Shown: in pieces, positions 25,017-33,633 of the stretch
Layout: each line of letters opens with the position of its first letter
Position numbering within the stretch: the first letter of the stretch is position 1
Assembly: GCA_010206265.1 (NCBI GenBank)
Contig: VIQV01000029.1
Coordinates: forward strand, 124,001 to 188,000
Direction of reading: 5' to 3'
Source of the DNA: Lachnospiraceae bacterium MD329
Lineage (GTDB): Bacteria; Bacillota; Clostridia; UBA1381
Length of the DNA stretch: 64,000 bases
Program-made: the position numbers and the translations under genes
Notes under the pieces: generated by a model
The model's database searches: none
Told to the model about the DNA's origin: nothing
Seen by the model: the letters and a program-made list of their open reading frames with translations, nothing else

Positions 25017-26747
25017 TCAATAATACTTGCTATGCGCTATGCTAAGTCCGACCTTGTTTTTAAGCGCGTCAATAATATCTGAGCTGTTCGAGGAAATGCT
25101 TATTTTTCTGTTATCGGAATACGAACTGGACGAAACACGTATTGACTTTATCGCGCTTATTGTTTCGGCAAACAGTCCTGAAATCACATTCTGCATACCC
25201 TTCATATCATTATTTACACTCCGTACAATTCCCTCAATGTTAATACCTGATTTTTCAATAGTGTATAAAAGATATTTTTTGTTTGCCTCAATAACTTCAT
25301 AATCTTCTTCAAGCTTGTTGAGTGTTTCCGTATGTGTTTTTTGAAGCGCGTACATTTCCTCCTCACGCCGTATTTTTTTCATTTGTTCCTGCAGTGATTT
25401 GTACTTATCCATACCGCGTTCGGTCACAGCGCCTGCGTAAATTTTAAGCTCGTGCGCTATTCTTGCCTTATCCGCCTGCCTGTCCTCTGCCGCCCATTTT
25501 TCCGAAAGCGAGTTTTCCTCGTTCGCAAAGCGTTCTTTTGTATTTTTTATGTATTCCTTTTGCCTTGACAGCAGCTCGTCAACCTCGTCCATTTTTGCTT
25601 TATATAAATCAAGCTTTGCAATCATCGTATCATCACGGTATTCCTGCCAGCCGACATAACCGCCGTCGTACATCTGCTGTATACGCTCTATACTGCGTTC
25701 ATAAAACTGAACTGGAGAATCGCCCCATTCCTCCCAGTCGTCATAGGTGTCACGGATATTTTTCCAGTTTTTCGCGTCGCTCTGCCATTTTGTGTACACC
25801 GCATAATTTTTCTGCTCCGTAAGTTTGCCTATTTTTAAATCTACGCCTGCCTTGTACTCATAAAAATCGTCCCAGATTTCCTTCATTTCATCTGATGAAT
25901 ACATAGTTGACGCGACCATTTTCGACACCATCTCATTATATGACTCTAACTGACGTTTATAAGCCTCTATCTGACCGTCAACGCCCATTCCGCCAACCTC
26001 GGTCTGGTATTTTATCCACGCGTCAGAATGTTTTTTGTAGTCTGCGAGCGCGGCAGAGCTCTCTTTTTTCTGCGCGCTCCAAATTTTCTGCTGCGCCGCA
26101 AAAATCTCCTCTTGACATTCCTTTACCGCCTCGCTGTCATACATAAACTGCTCCATAAGCTCGTTCCACCATTCAAGCTCCTGCGCCGCAGACATATTAT
26201 GCGTTTTCTTATAATGCGTAAAATCCGCTTTTGCGGATTCAAACATCTCATTGTTTTTTCCGCGCGCATAATGAGGAATACCGAGCCCCTTCATAATTGC
26301 CTTTGTTTCATCTGCCGTGTAAACCTTATCGCCTTTTGAAAGCGGTACAATTACGTCACGTCCCGAAAACATCATCAGCCGTCCGTTATGCTCCACCAGT
26401 TCTCTCGGGTCGCTTACGCCGCGTTCATCATTTATTACGCCCAAACCTTCACGGGCATTTTTTGTACCGCCTGCCAGACGCGGAATCCCCGACACTGCAT
26501 AACGCAAAGATATAGTAACCGTCTTATCCGACAAACTGTTAATACTCCTCTTTGCCGCCGCCACACCCTCCGCCGTGTTATCTACGGCAGTCAGCTTAAA
26601 GGACGCCTCCTTACCTGCAAAATCATTCATTATTTTGCCTGCGGACGAATTTAAAGTGCCGATTGCCGCCTCCGCCGCGTTCAATGAGCTTATAAGCCCA
26701 GACGCGTCGCCCGTTATACTGACCGAAAGATTTGCAGCCTCTGCCAT
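25017..26747 (-). CDS. Short tail tape measure protein
   Basis: 576 residues, mostly alpha-helical and coiled coil with many charged heptads (about 150-500). The N-terminus (SVSITGDASGLISSLNAAEA) and central GGxxNAREG region resemble tape measure starts. It lies after the gpG/gpGT chaperone genes and before Dit, the fixed place of the tape measure. It is short (phages often have 700-1500 residues) and shows no clear membrane helices or peptidase domain, implying a short tail. Confidence 0.78.
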   Translation of the reverse strand: MAEAANLSVSITGDASGLISSLNAAEAAIGTLNSSAGKIMNDFAGKEASFKLTAVDNTAEGVAAAKRSINSLSDKTVTISLRYAVSGIPRLAGGTKNAREGLGVINDERGVSDPRELVEHNGRLMMFSGRDVIVPLSKGDKVYTADETKAIMKGLGIPHYARGKNNEMFESAKADFTHYKKTHNMSAAQELEWWNELMEQFMYDSEAVKECQEEIFAAQQKIWSAQKKESSAALADYKKHSDAWIKYQTEVGGMGVDGQIEAYKRQLESYNEMVSKMVASTMYSSDEMKEIWDDFYEYKAGVDLKIGKLTEQKNYAVYTKWQSDAKNWKNIRDTYDDWEEWGDSPVQFYERSIERIQQMYDGGYVGWQEYRDDTMIAKLDLYKAKMDEVDELLSRQKEYIKNTKERFANEENSLSEKWAAEDRQADKARIAHELKIYAGAVTERGMDKYKSLQEQMKKIRREEEMYALQKTHTETLNKLEEDYEVIEANKKYLLYTIEKSGINIEGIVRSVNNDMKGMQNVISGLFAETISAIKSIRVSSSSYSDNRKISISSNSSDIIDALKNKVGLSIAHSKYY

Positions 26748-26750
26748 AAA

Positions 26751-27205
26751 CTATACCTCCTTTCCGTAGAACATTTTTAAATGCTCGTCCGTGTATTCTT
26801 CCTCTTCACGCATACTGTCAAGCATACGGAAAAGCACCCACGGATTCTGCCGTCCCACCTCGTCAGGCAGCAGATGATGGCACTCCAGAAATATGATGTA
26901 TATATCTCTGAGAGCACCGCTGCCGCCGCCTGACGTTATTCGTTTTTTGACGAAAGCGCGTCAACATAAAAACCCCATAGGGTTATACACATTTTTGCGC
27001 GTGTGTTTATATCCAGAGAACCAATTATATCATTGGTGGCGTCCGTACCCTCAAACAGGTAATCCACCGCGTCACGGCATATGTTAAGCGGACCTTTTTT
27101 ACCGTCGTCGTTATGTGCGTCGTTTATAATGCACATAGCCTCAAAGTCAAACGGCTTGGATACATATTTAATTTTGTCCTTTGTAAATGTTAATGTATGC
27201 TGCAT
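26751..27205 (-). CDS. gpGT-type tail assembly chaperone made by -1 frameshift
   Basis: The gpG frame (27205-26936) contains the slippery heptamer A AAA AAC at 26948-26942, two codons before its stop. Slipping back one base joins an open frame that continues to TAG at 26753-26751 and adds about 65 residues (KRITSGGGSGALRDIYI..., ending MFYGKEV). That frame has no good start of its own. Tail assembly chaperones of many siphophages are made as a short form and a frameshifted long form; position just before the tape measure gene fits exactly. Confidence 0.8.
26936..27205 (-). CDS. gpG-type tail assembly chaperone, short form
   Basis: 89 residues, MQHTLTFTKDKIKYVSKPFD... ending VDALSSKNE. It lies between the major tail protein and tape measure genes, where the G/GT chaperone pair is found; these keep the tape measure soluble during tail assembly. 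The frameshift site is in its last codons. Confidence 0.82.
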   Translation of the reverse strand: MQHTLTFTKDKIKYVSKPFDFEAMCIINDAHNDDGKKGPLNICRDAVDYLFEGTDATNDIIGSLDINTRAKMCITLWGFYVDALSSKNE

Positions 27206-27217
27206 TTCGTTTCTCCT

Positions 27218-27817
27218 TTACACCGTTTCAGGATAGTAATTCATATCCTTAAACCACTGTTCTTCAAAAGCCTCTCTTGTAACGCCTGACGGTAAATCGC
27301 TCTCGTCAAAATATGCGTAATAATTATTGTCAAAATCACGCTGTACAGCAGTGTAAGTCGCTTTGGCGGTCTGTCTGTCAATAGAACCGCTTGACGGTTT
27401 TGTTTTACCGCCGACATTTGACGCAAAGCTGTATGAGCCTTTATAATATCTGACGTAACGGTATGAACCGTCCGACTTCAATATTCGCCACGCCACACCG
27501 AAATACACTGTCTTTGTGTCATTGCCGACTTCTACAACGCCGTTTTTGCGTTCCAGTCCGCGCCAAATAGCGTCAACCTCAGGCGGAATATCTGCATTTG
27601 TAATATCGTGTCCGATTTTTTCTATATAGCTTGCTGTTTCATACGCGCCGTTATCAGCGTCAAAAATCTCACTGCCTCCCGCGTCTGTAGGCGCAATTTC
27701 AACAGTGCCCTTGAGGTTGTAAGCGTCGCCGTATTCCGTACCCTCTGCGGTATCAGAAACAACGTTAAAGAAAGTATATTTGTCTACACCTATTGTAGGT
27801 AATGGTTTTTTGTTCAT
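27218..27817 (-). CDS. Major tail tube protein
   Basis: 199 residues, soluble, beta-rich. The N-terminus (PTIGVDKYTFFNVV) and TVEIAPTDAGGSEIFDADNG with a following IEKIGHDIT match the phi13/Gram-positive major tail protein family. Copies of it stack into the tail tube. Length and place (after head-tail connectors, before the chaperones) are standard. Confidence 0.87.
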   Translation of the reverse strand: MNKKPLPTIGVDKYTFFNVVSDTAEGTEYGDAYNLKGTVEIAPTDAGGSEIFDADNGAYETASYIEKIGHDITNADIPPEVDAIWRGLERKNGVVEVGNDTKTVYFGVAWRILKSDGSYRYVRYYKGSYSFASNVGGKTKPSSGSIDRQTAKATYTAVQRDFDNNYYAYFDESDLPSGVTREAFEEQWFKDMNYYPETV

Positions 27818-27870
27818 TTTTCATTTGCTCCTTTTTAGATTATTTTGTCTTAAAGTCCGGTTTACCGGTA

Positions 27871-28215
27871 TCATTCTAATATGAAATACTTTTGAAATCT
27901 CATCGTTCTGTGATACAGCTTGTCGTTTCCGCGCGGTACGTCCATTGACATTTCACGCGTCCAGCCGTCAGAGGTCAGCACTTTGTTTACCTCTATTGAA
28001 ATATCGTAACACTCCTTCGGACTGCGTGACCATATATCAATCTGTACATAGCCCTCTTGTATACTCTCGTTATTGTCGGCATAAAACGCGCCCTTTTCCG
28101 ACAGATTGTAATAGCTTATCACAGGCAGACGAGAAAAATGTTCAGGGTATTGGTATACAAGATTGTACCCTGTTTTTTCAAGGCTTTTCTTCGCCTCATT
28201 ATTTATATCAAGCAT
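27871..28215 (-). CDS. Tail terminator / completion protein
   Basis: 114 residues. Sequence such as VISYYNLSEKGAFYADNNES and VQIDIWSRSPKECYDISIEV is typical of the tail-completion (gp17/DUF3168-like) proteins that cap the tail tube before joining the head. It lies between the HK97 gp10-like and the major tail genes, the expected place. Confidence 0.75.
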   Translation of the reverse strand: MLDINNEAKKSLEKTGYNLVYQYPEHFSRLPVISYYNLSEKGAFYADNNESIQEGYVQIDIWSRSPKECYDISIEVNKVLTSDGWTREMSMDVPRGNDKLYHRTMRFQKYFILE

Positions 28216-28226
28216 TGCTTTCCTCC

Positions 28227-28553
28227 TTAAAGTGCCGTCAGCGTTGCGGCTATTGCTTCTGCAACCGCGTCCGAATTATTTATAAGCGACGGCACAAGGT
28301 ACGGCTGCGGAGCTGATTTTGAAGTACCGAATTCCACATACGCGGCATATTCTGTATTTGCTGAAACCACGGCGGTATTACCTTCCCCGCTTACCTCAAT
28401 CGACTCACGCAGTCTGCCCGTATCAACGGGACAGGAATTACGCGCCCTCTGAGCAACGTTCTCCCCTGCCTCCCTGACCGCCTGCGCCATACTCTCTCCA
28501 ATTCTTTCAGCAATCTTTGAAAGACCTCCGTTATATGTAACACTCACTTTCAC
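28227..28553 (-). CDS. HK97 gp10-like tail component
   Basis: 108 residues with the family core ARNSCPVDTGRLRESIE and YAAYVEFGT, seen in HK97 gp10-type proteins of the head-tail joint. Complete by length. Stop and start spacing to both neighbours is very short, as in the rest of the operon. Confidence 0.88.
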   Translation of the reverse strand: MKVSVTYNGGLSKIAERIGESMAQAVREAGENVAQRARNSCPVDTGRLRESIEVSGEGNTAVVSANTEYAAYVEFGTSKSAPQPYLVPSLINNSDAVAEAIAATLTAL

Positions 28554-28554
28554 G

Positions 28555-28857
28555 TTAAATCCCCCTTATCAAAGCGCACATTCCAAGTTTCCATATCTCT
28601 GCACGAACTATTCTGTACCACTCTCCGCCTATTTTTACACGTCTGCCGTTTACAAGCAAATTATTGTGTCCGCAGTACAGCTTATACGCTTTATTATCTG
28701 AAAAACCATAAATATCGTTATCCATATCGCCGTCATAAGGCTGTATGTCGCACAGAACTCTTCCCAGAAACGTATCCTGACCGTCATTACCGTAGTTTTC
28801 GTTCTTTTCTGAATATACGCTTATTTTGGTATCATAAAATCTGTCAAACGGATTCAT
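28555..28857 (-). CDS. Head-tail adaptor (head closure) protein
   Basis: About 100 residues from ATG 28857 (GGAG ten bases upstream); ATG 28863 is an alternative, and the earlier frame to 28896 lies inside the preceding gene. The motif RVKIGGEWYRIVRAEIWK resembles SPP1 gp16-type stoppers that close the head after DNA packaging. It overlaps the end of the connector gene. Confidence 0.78.
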   Translation of the reverse strand: MNPFDRFYDTKISVYSEKNENYGNDGQDTFLGRVLCDIQPYDGDMDNDIYGFSDNKAYKLYCGHNNLLVNGRRVKIGGEWYRIVRAEIWKLGMCALIRGI

Positions 28858-29203
28858 TTTCATCACTCTCCACCTCTGACGGCAGACATACCGCACGGCT
28901 TACGAACGGTTTGAGCCGTTCGTAATATCCGCTTAAAACACTGCCGCTGTCGCTGTATTCAACGCGTCTTTCACCTTCGGAGATTGTCCTTATGCCGTCG
29001 GACACGCCCCTTTTATATTCTGCCGCCGCAATGCGCGGTATAAGTCCTTCAAGCTGACGCGGCAATACATCAATACGGCAGTAGGACAGCACCGCATTTA
29101 TCGTATCTTCAATCAAGAGTAAAAGCAGACCGTCATTGTCCTCGTCATTAAACTCCAAAAGCAATTTTACTGCCTCCAGATATTCAGGTTTAGTGTCCCT
29201 CAT
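28844..29203 (-). CDS. Head-tail connector (gp6/gp15-like)
   Basis: 119 residues, helical, with LLEFNDEDNDGLLLLLIEDTI and VLSYCRIDVLPRQLEGLIPR, matching the phage connector family that docks under the portal. A 12-base repeat (AGGGACACTAAA) forms its second to fifth codons and lies again just before its ATG. Confidence 0.82.
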   Translation of the reverse strand: MRDTKPEYLEAVKLLLEFNDEDNDGLLLLLIEDTINAVLSYCRIDVLPRQLEGLIPRIAAAEYKRGVSDGIRTISEGERRVEYSDSGSVLSGYYERLKPFVSRAVCLPSEVESDENESV

Positions 29204-29218
29204 TTTAGTGTCCCCCTA

Positions 29219-30052
29219 TTAATTGCCTGTCGCCGTACTGCTTTTGAATACATAAATTGCATTCTTTTTCTGACTGAGTACAAATGCGTCATAATATACT
29301 CTGCCTTCAACCAGCCAGCCGTTTATTCCTGGAGGATTATCGTGAATTTTATATTCCGAAAGTTTTACAGGCGCAGTAACTGCCGACTGATTTGTTATAA
29401 TCAGCTCCACACCTTCCGGCAGATATGATGTCGGTACAACAATAACTGGAATACCGTCAATTGAACCAACCTGACCTTTTATAAGCATTTCCTGAGCCAT
29501 ATCACCGTTTCTTATAAAGCTTGCGTCCTCTTTGATGTTCTTGTAAAAGTTTGTCGAAACGAACGCAACACAGCCTGTAAGCGGTACGTTGTTTTCGATA
29601 AGCTCTGACGCGCCCGTCAGAAACGTATCGTATGCGGTAGTTTTGTTTAGTGTCCCTGTAACCGTCTTGCCTGCTCCCGTACAGATTTTCTCGAAACGGT
29701 ATTTGTCGATCTCGGGAACTACTACTTCACGTATTTGTCTTTGCAAAGCCGCACCTGCCGCATTTGACATCTGCGTATCGTTATATGTACCGCGGTCAAT
29801 CGTAAATGTAAAGCTCCTGTCCTTTGACATTGTAAGTTCCTGAACATTGCTCTCCAGTTCCTGCGGCGCGCCGTAACGGCTTGTTCCCGTTACGGAGTAA
29901 TCGTTCATATCCGCCGTCGGCACACTGTAGACATTTACGGTTTTCACGCCTACAAAGTCGTAATCGTTATTTACCGCAGGAGAAGTCATTGACTCCCTTG
30001 CAAATTTTTCATCAATTTTCTGAGCATATTTACTTGCGTAATTTATAGCCAT
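29219..30052 (-). CDS. Major capsid protein
   Basis: 277 residues. MAINYASKYAQKIDEKFARES at the start and TFTIDRGTYNDTQMSNAAGAALQRQ in the middle match HK97-fold major capsid proteins of the Gram-positive type that use a separate scaffold. No N-terminal delta domain, so the scaffold gene upstream provides that role. Complete by length; together with the short tape measure it implies a small siphovirus-like particle. Confidence 0.88.
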   Translation of the reverse strand: MAINYASKYAQKIDEKFARESMTSPAVNNDYDFVGVKTVNVYSVPTADMNDYSVTGTSRYGAPQELESNVQELTMSKDRSFTFTIDRGTYNDTQMSNAAGAALQRQIREVVVPEIDKYRFEKICTGAGKTVTGTLNKTTAYDTFLTGASELIENNVPLTGCVAFVSTNFYKNIKEDASFIRNGDMAQEMLIKGQVGSIDGIPVIVVPTSYLPEGVELIITNQSAVTAPVKLSEYKIHDNPPGINGWLVEGRVYYDAFVLSQKKNAIYVFKSSTATGN

Positions 30053-30075
30053 TATTTATCAATCCTTTCTGTTAA

Positions 30076-30618
30076 TTATATCCCTAACCCGTTTAAAAAC
30101 GGGTCGCTGCCTTCTGGAACTTCTCTTGAAATTTTCGGTGTCTTACCCTTTAATCTTTCGTACAGTCCCGCCTCAATTGCCTTTAAATATTCTGCCTTGA
30201 AAGCGGAAATATTTTTAACCGTCGTTTCCTTGTCAGCGTCGGCAAGCATATGTGCAAACGTTACGGGCAAATTCTGCGCCGCAAGCTCCTTTGCCGCCTC
30301 AAACTCGGCTCTTTCGCTGACATACTGCTGTCTTTCCTCCTCGAAGTCCTTCTGCTTTTTCTCCATTTCAAACTTCGCTCTTTCCTCAGCAGACATTGAG
30401 GCAAGACGCGCGGCGTCCTCTCTTTCGGCAGTAACTCTCGTTTCCATATCCTTTTCCCACGCCTGCTTTGCGCCGGCAAGCTCCTCGCTTATAAGACTTT
30501 TGACAAGCTCTTTAAGCTCATCATTTTTATGTCCTTCATTATTCTTGTCCGATGACTTTTTATGTCCCTCATTTTTGTTTTGAGCATCGTTTTTTAGTGT
30601 CCCTTTTTCTTTATCCAT
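30076..30618 (-). CDS. Capsid scaffolding protein (DUF4355-like)
   Basis: 180 residues, highly charged and helical (Lys/Glu/Asp-rich, coiled coil about 45-120), with a C-terminal KISREVPEGSDPFLNGLG tail typical of DUF4355 scaffolds. These bind capsid subunits and guide shell assembly. It directly precedes the capsid gene. Confidence 0.85.
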   Translation of the reverse strand: MDKEKGTLKNDAQNKNEGHKKSSDKNNEGHKNDELKELVKSLISEELAGAKQAWEKDMETRVTAEREDAARLASMSAEERAKFEMEKKQKDFEEERQQYVSERAEFEAAKELAAQNLPVTFAHMLADADKETTVKNISAFKAEYLKAIEAGLYERLKGKTPKISREVPEGSDPFLNGLGI

Positions 30619-30639
30619 TGTTCTTCCTCCTTTATCATT

Positions 30640-31956
30640 TTAGTGTCCCTGCGGTCTTGCTGATTTTTCCTCCAATAAACGTTCCTTTTGCGCTAACTGC
30701 GCCTCCTCCTTGGCGTCACCGACAAACGAAAGCTGACTTAACAGCGTTTCATTCGTTGCAATACCCGAAAGATTTCTTATCATTTGTGAAACTTCAAGCT
30801 CATTTACAGGCAGATTTCTTGTAAAAACAGCGTCAATCCTATGCAGCGGCACATATTCCATAGCTCCTTTAAGAGATAGAAAATTAATGTACAGCTCCAA
30901 CCGTCTTTTTAACGACTTCGCAAAATAGCGTTCCTTGTTTCTTATGTGCTGTTCAAAACCCATAAGCTTGTACTTTATCGCTACTCCGGATAAATTGGTT
31001 CCGAAGGTCTGGTCGGATAAATCAGGTATCATTGAAAAACGGTGAATATCCGATTTAAGACTGTCACGCAAAACCTCAATATCGCCCTCCGACATAACCT
31101 TTGCAAGATATTCCGCCTCCGCACCGTCATAACCCATAAGAATACGTTCCTCGCGCAGTTTCTTTGCCTGATCACTGTCAATTTCAATATTCCTCAGGAA
31201 CAAAAATGCGTCAACAAACTGCTCCTTATCATTTACACGGTCCGACTGCAAAACATTATACGCGTCAATAAGCGGTATAAGCTGTTCAAAATCACCCTGC
31301 TTTTCTTCGTTGTTTCGGTATTCAATAAGCGGTATGGCGCCAAAATAATGACGGTGTTTTTCACTTAAAGTCATATGCGTAAAACTGTCGGCGCTGTTGG
31401 TATAGGTGTACATATACTCACTGTCGCACACCATACAGCATACGCTTGTTACACTGCCGTCAACATCACGGTTTTTATAGTAATGAATACCATAAATCGG
31501 ATTTTCACCGACGCCCGAACCATACACCACAAATGTATTCATCGGCGGCAGGCACACGCTTTTGGGCTGAGAATACTCATCCACATAAACAAGCTCGTAT
31601 GCTTTGCCGTAAATACTCATCATCTTTTCAAGCTCCGAATCAATACTTGCCATATCCTGAACAATAAAACTGTTTTTAAGCGACTCAATATCGTAGCCAT
31701 CGGAACAGGTGTACGTTATCGGATTTCCGACAAGATAACTCTTTGCAATATCCACAATATATTTTGCGTGATTGCACACAACCCTGTTGTTTGCAACTCC
31801 CTCGCTGTAACGGCGCCGTGAAATAATATCGTGTTTACCCGTATAGTAGTTTCTTAACTGCTCGTAACGCTCGCCCTCAAGCATATGACGCGCAATTAAT
31901 TTTTGAAGTATGACATCATCTAAACCGTCATTTAAGATTTTTTCATCAATTATCAT
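30640..31956 (-). CDS. Portal protein (SPP1 gp6-like)
   Basis: 438 residues. Motifs VDIAKSYLVGNPITYTCSDG and SGVAIKYKLMGFEQHIRNKE are typical of SPP1-type portal proteins, which form the dodecameric ring through which DNA enters the head. Start overlaps the terminase stop by four bases (ATGA). The SPP1-type minor head protein gene that often follows a portal is missing here. Confidence 0.9.
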   Translation of the reverse strand: MIIDEKILNDGLDDVILQKLIARHMLEGERYEQLRNYYTGKHDIISRRRYSEGVANNRVVCNHAKYIVDIAKSYLVGNPITYTCSDGYDIESLKNSFIVQDMASIDSELEKMMSIYGKAYELVYVDEYSQPKSVCLPPMNTFVVYGSGVGENPIYGIHYYKNRDVDGSVTSVCCMVCDSEYMYTYTNSADSFTHMTLSEKHRHYFGAIPLIEYRNNEEKQGDFEQLIPLIDAYNVLQSDRVNDKEQFVDAFLFLRNIEIDSDQAKKLREERILMGYDGAEAEYLAKVMSEGDIEVLRDSLKSDIHRFSMIPDLSDQTFGTNLSGVAIKYKLMGFEQHIRNKERYFAKSLKRRLELYINFLSLKGAMEYVPLHRIDAVFTRNLPVNELEVSQMIRNLSGIATNETLLSQLSFVGDAKEEAQLAQKERLLEEKSARPQGH

Positions 31957-33203
31957 ACATTCAGCTCCTTTCTGTTTATAATCCTCGCTCTTTTGTTTGT
32001 GATATACTCCTCAAGCGCATAACGCACGGCGTCAATACTATGATTGTTCTTATCAGGGTATTCAGCCTTAAATTCACCGTTTTTATCACGTTCCAGCTCG
32101 TACTCCGAAAACTCGCGCGCAGTATTTTTACACCGCTCCGAGTCAATCACAATTTTTCTTAAACCCTGCAAAAACCGTATACCGTATTCAATACTGTCAG
32201 GACCCTTGCGAGCTCCGCGCACACGCAGTCCATATCCTCTCAAATCATTTATACTCTTTGGTTCGGCGCTGTCACAAATAATGAGCCTTTCGGGATAACC
32301 ATACCGATAAATCTCTTCCGCCGCCCTGAAATTCGTCATTCCCGCCGCATATATCTCTCCAAAGATAAATAACACGTCATTATGAAGGTAACAAACGACA
32401 TAAACAAACGGGTCTGACGCAAAACCAAAATCAATACCGCATTTAACGTTATCAAAGCCCTGTATTTCGTCATCGGTAATACGGCGTATTTCGAGATTAT
32501 CAAACACTTCACCGCCCGTACCCGTCACTTCTCCGAGATACTCGTGATTATATTGTGTCGGGTGTAGCTTTTTAAGATACTCAGCCTCCAAAAAAAATTG
32601 TTCACCGAGCCATTCGCGCGGTACGTCAAGATATGTGCTTTTATGTACAAGCGTATCTTTACGCCGCTTTTGTATTTCACGGTTTACCCAGTTACGCCTG
32701 TTTTGCGGCGGGTTGTAGGAATAGAACACGGTAAATTTTTCACCGCCGCGCAGCATTGACTGGTTTATGGAACGGATTTCTTTCATTCCGTGAAACTCGT
32801 CAAGCTCCTCATACCAGACATAACGAATATAACCTTTTGTAACTTTTGTGGATTTAAGCTTTTGCGGCTTGTCAGCGCCCCGAAAAAGAATTTTCTGCCC
32901 TGTTTTTTTATAAATCATTTCGGGAACACTCGCTTTAATTTCCCACATATCGCCTACATTCAGCTTTTCCACTGCCCATATAAGCTGTGACAGCACACTG
33001 TCACGCAAATATGCGCCGACCTTGCGGAGTACAACGGCATTTGCGTCGGGATTCCGCATTATACCGAGGATTATTTCAATACTGATAAAACTTGATTTCG
33101 TCGAACCGCGTCCGCCGCACAGCCAGATGTGAGTGTAATCGTCAAGCGACCTGTGCACACTGTAAAATGACGGTGCGATAAGTTCATTCAGTCTTACCTG
33201 CAT
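31953..33203 (-). CDS. Large terminase subunit (PBSX family)
   Basis: About 416 residues. Walker A is CGGRGSTKSS (about residue 30); the C-terminal RNase H-like nuclease shows KCGIDFGFASDPF, LIICDSAEPKS and HSIDAVRYAL with its acidic metal ligands. It pumps DNA into the head and cuts it. The ATG at 33203 is preferred (GGTGA upstream); a GTG at 33212 is possible. Start overlaps the small terminase gene. All catalytic motifs look intact. Confidence 0.92.
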   Translation of the reverse strand: MQVRLNELIAPSFYSVHRSLDDYTHIWLCGGRGSTKSSFISIEIILGIMRNPDANAVVLRKVGAYLRDSVLSQLIWAVEKLNVGDMWEIKASVPEMIYKKTGQKILFRGADKPQKLKSTKVTKGYIRYVWYEELDEFHGMKEIRSINQSMLRGGEKFTVFYSYNPPQNRRNWVNREIQKRRKDTLVHKSTYLDVPREWLGEQFFLEAEYLKKLHPTQYNHEYLGEVTGTGGEVFDNLEIRRITDDEIQGFDNVKCGIDFGFASDPFVYVVCYLHNDVLFIFGEIYAAGMTNFRAAEEIYRYGYPERLIICDSAEPKSINDLRGYGLRVRGARKGPDSIEYGIRFLQGLRKIVIDSERCKNTAREFSEYELERDKNGEFKAEYPDKNNHSIDAVRYALEEYITNKRARIINRKELNV

Positions 33204-33408
33204 TTTTATCACCTGAAATATTGTCCACGATAATTACCTCACCCGTATCTGCCGCACGGCTTTCGGTAAACAGTCCGTAATGCTTTCCCAGAAGCTCAGC
33301 CGCCTTAAAGGAATCGGAAAACTTTATATTGTCTGTTTCATCAAAGCCGTCGCGCCGCATTACGTCTGTAAGGTATTCAAGAACCTCATTTTCATCTGCC
33401 ACACTCAC
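33184..33408 (-). CDS. Small terminase subunit lacking its DNA-binding domain
   Basis: 74 residues from GTG 33408, seven bases after AGGAGG. The sequence ENEVLEYLTDVMRRDGFDET ... FKAAELLGKHYGLFTE matches the C-terminal half of Terminase_2 family small subunits (the oligomerisation and TerL-contact part). The N-terminal helix-turn-helix region, normally 60-80 residues that recognises pac DNA, is absent. The longer open frame to 33468 overlaps the preceding Zn-ribbon gene, has no ribosome site, and its extra residues do not resemble the domain. See findings: loss of site recognition is expected if the particle packages any DNA. Confidence 0.72.
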   Translation of the reverse strand: MSVADENEVLEYLTDVMRRDGFDETDNIKFSDSFKAAELLGKHYGLFTESRAADTGEVIIVDNISGDKNAGKTE

Positions 33409-33419
33409 AGCGTCACCTC

Positions 33420-33620
33420 CTAAAACAGAACTTCTGTTTTGTAAATACACTCGCTGCAGCCGACACATTCCTCGTCCTCGTCGAGGTAATAATGTTCAGG
33501 CTCATACGCTCCGCACACGGGACATTTCTCATATTCCGCCTCACCGCAGTCACCGTAATTTTCCGTCCGCTCTCTTTCCATTGCCAAGAGCGACATCGGG
33601 TCATCATTTGAATAAATCAT
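33420..33620 (-). CDS. Small zinc-ribbon protein, first gene of the particle operon
   Basis: 66 residues with two CxxC pairs: CPVCGAYEPEHYY and CVGCSECIY, a classic zinc ribbon. It begins MIYSNDDPMSLLAMERERTE. AAAGGAG lies five bases before ATG 33620. Similar small Cys-rich proteins occur beside terminase genes in clostridial prophages, function unknown. A competing frame at 33413-33607 lacks Cys spacing and a ribosome site. Confidence 0.7.
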   Translation of the reverse strand: MIYSNDDPMSLLAMERERTENYGDCGEAEYEKCPVCGAYEPEHYYLDEDEECVGCSECIYKTEVLF

Positions 33621-33633
33621 AAGCACTCCTTTC

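Larger units (their letters stand above)
29189..30650 (-). repeat. Five copies of the 12-mer AGGGACACTAAA
   Basis: Copies occur on the minus strand at 29200-29189, 29215-29204 (one mismatch), 29657-29646, 30604-30593 and 30650-30639. Three lie in coding sequence in different frames; two lie at gene junctions, one supplying the TAA stop of the portal gene. Two junction copies share the longer GGGACACTAAAATGA. Confidence 0.8.

Noticed and set aside
31042-31821. Long plus-strand frames (108 and 148 residues) over the portal gene
   Set aside because: Both lie opposite the portal coding sequence, lack ribosome sites and would break the compact one-strand operon.
33413-33607. Alternative 64-residue frame over the zinc-ribbon gene
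   Set aside because: It has no ribosome site and is Arg-rich without a motif, whereas the other frame keeps two CxxC pairs and has AAAGGAG before its ATG.
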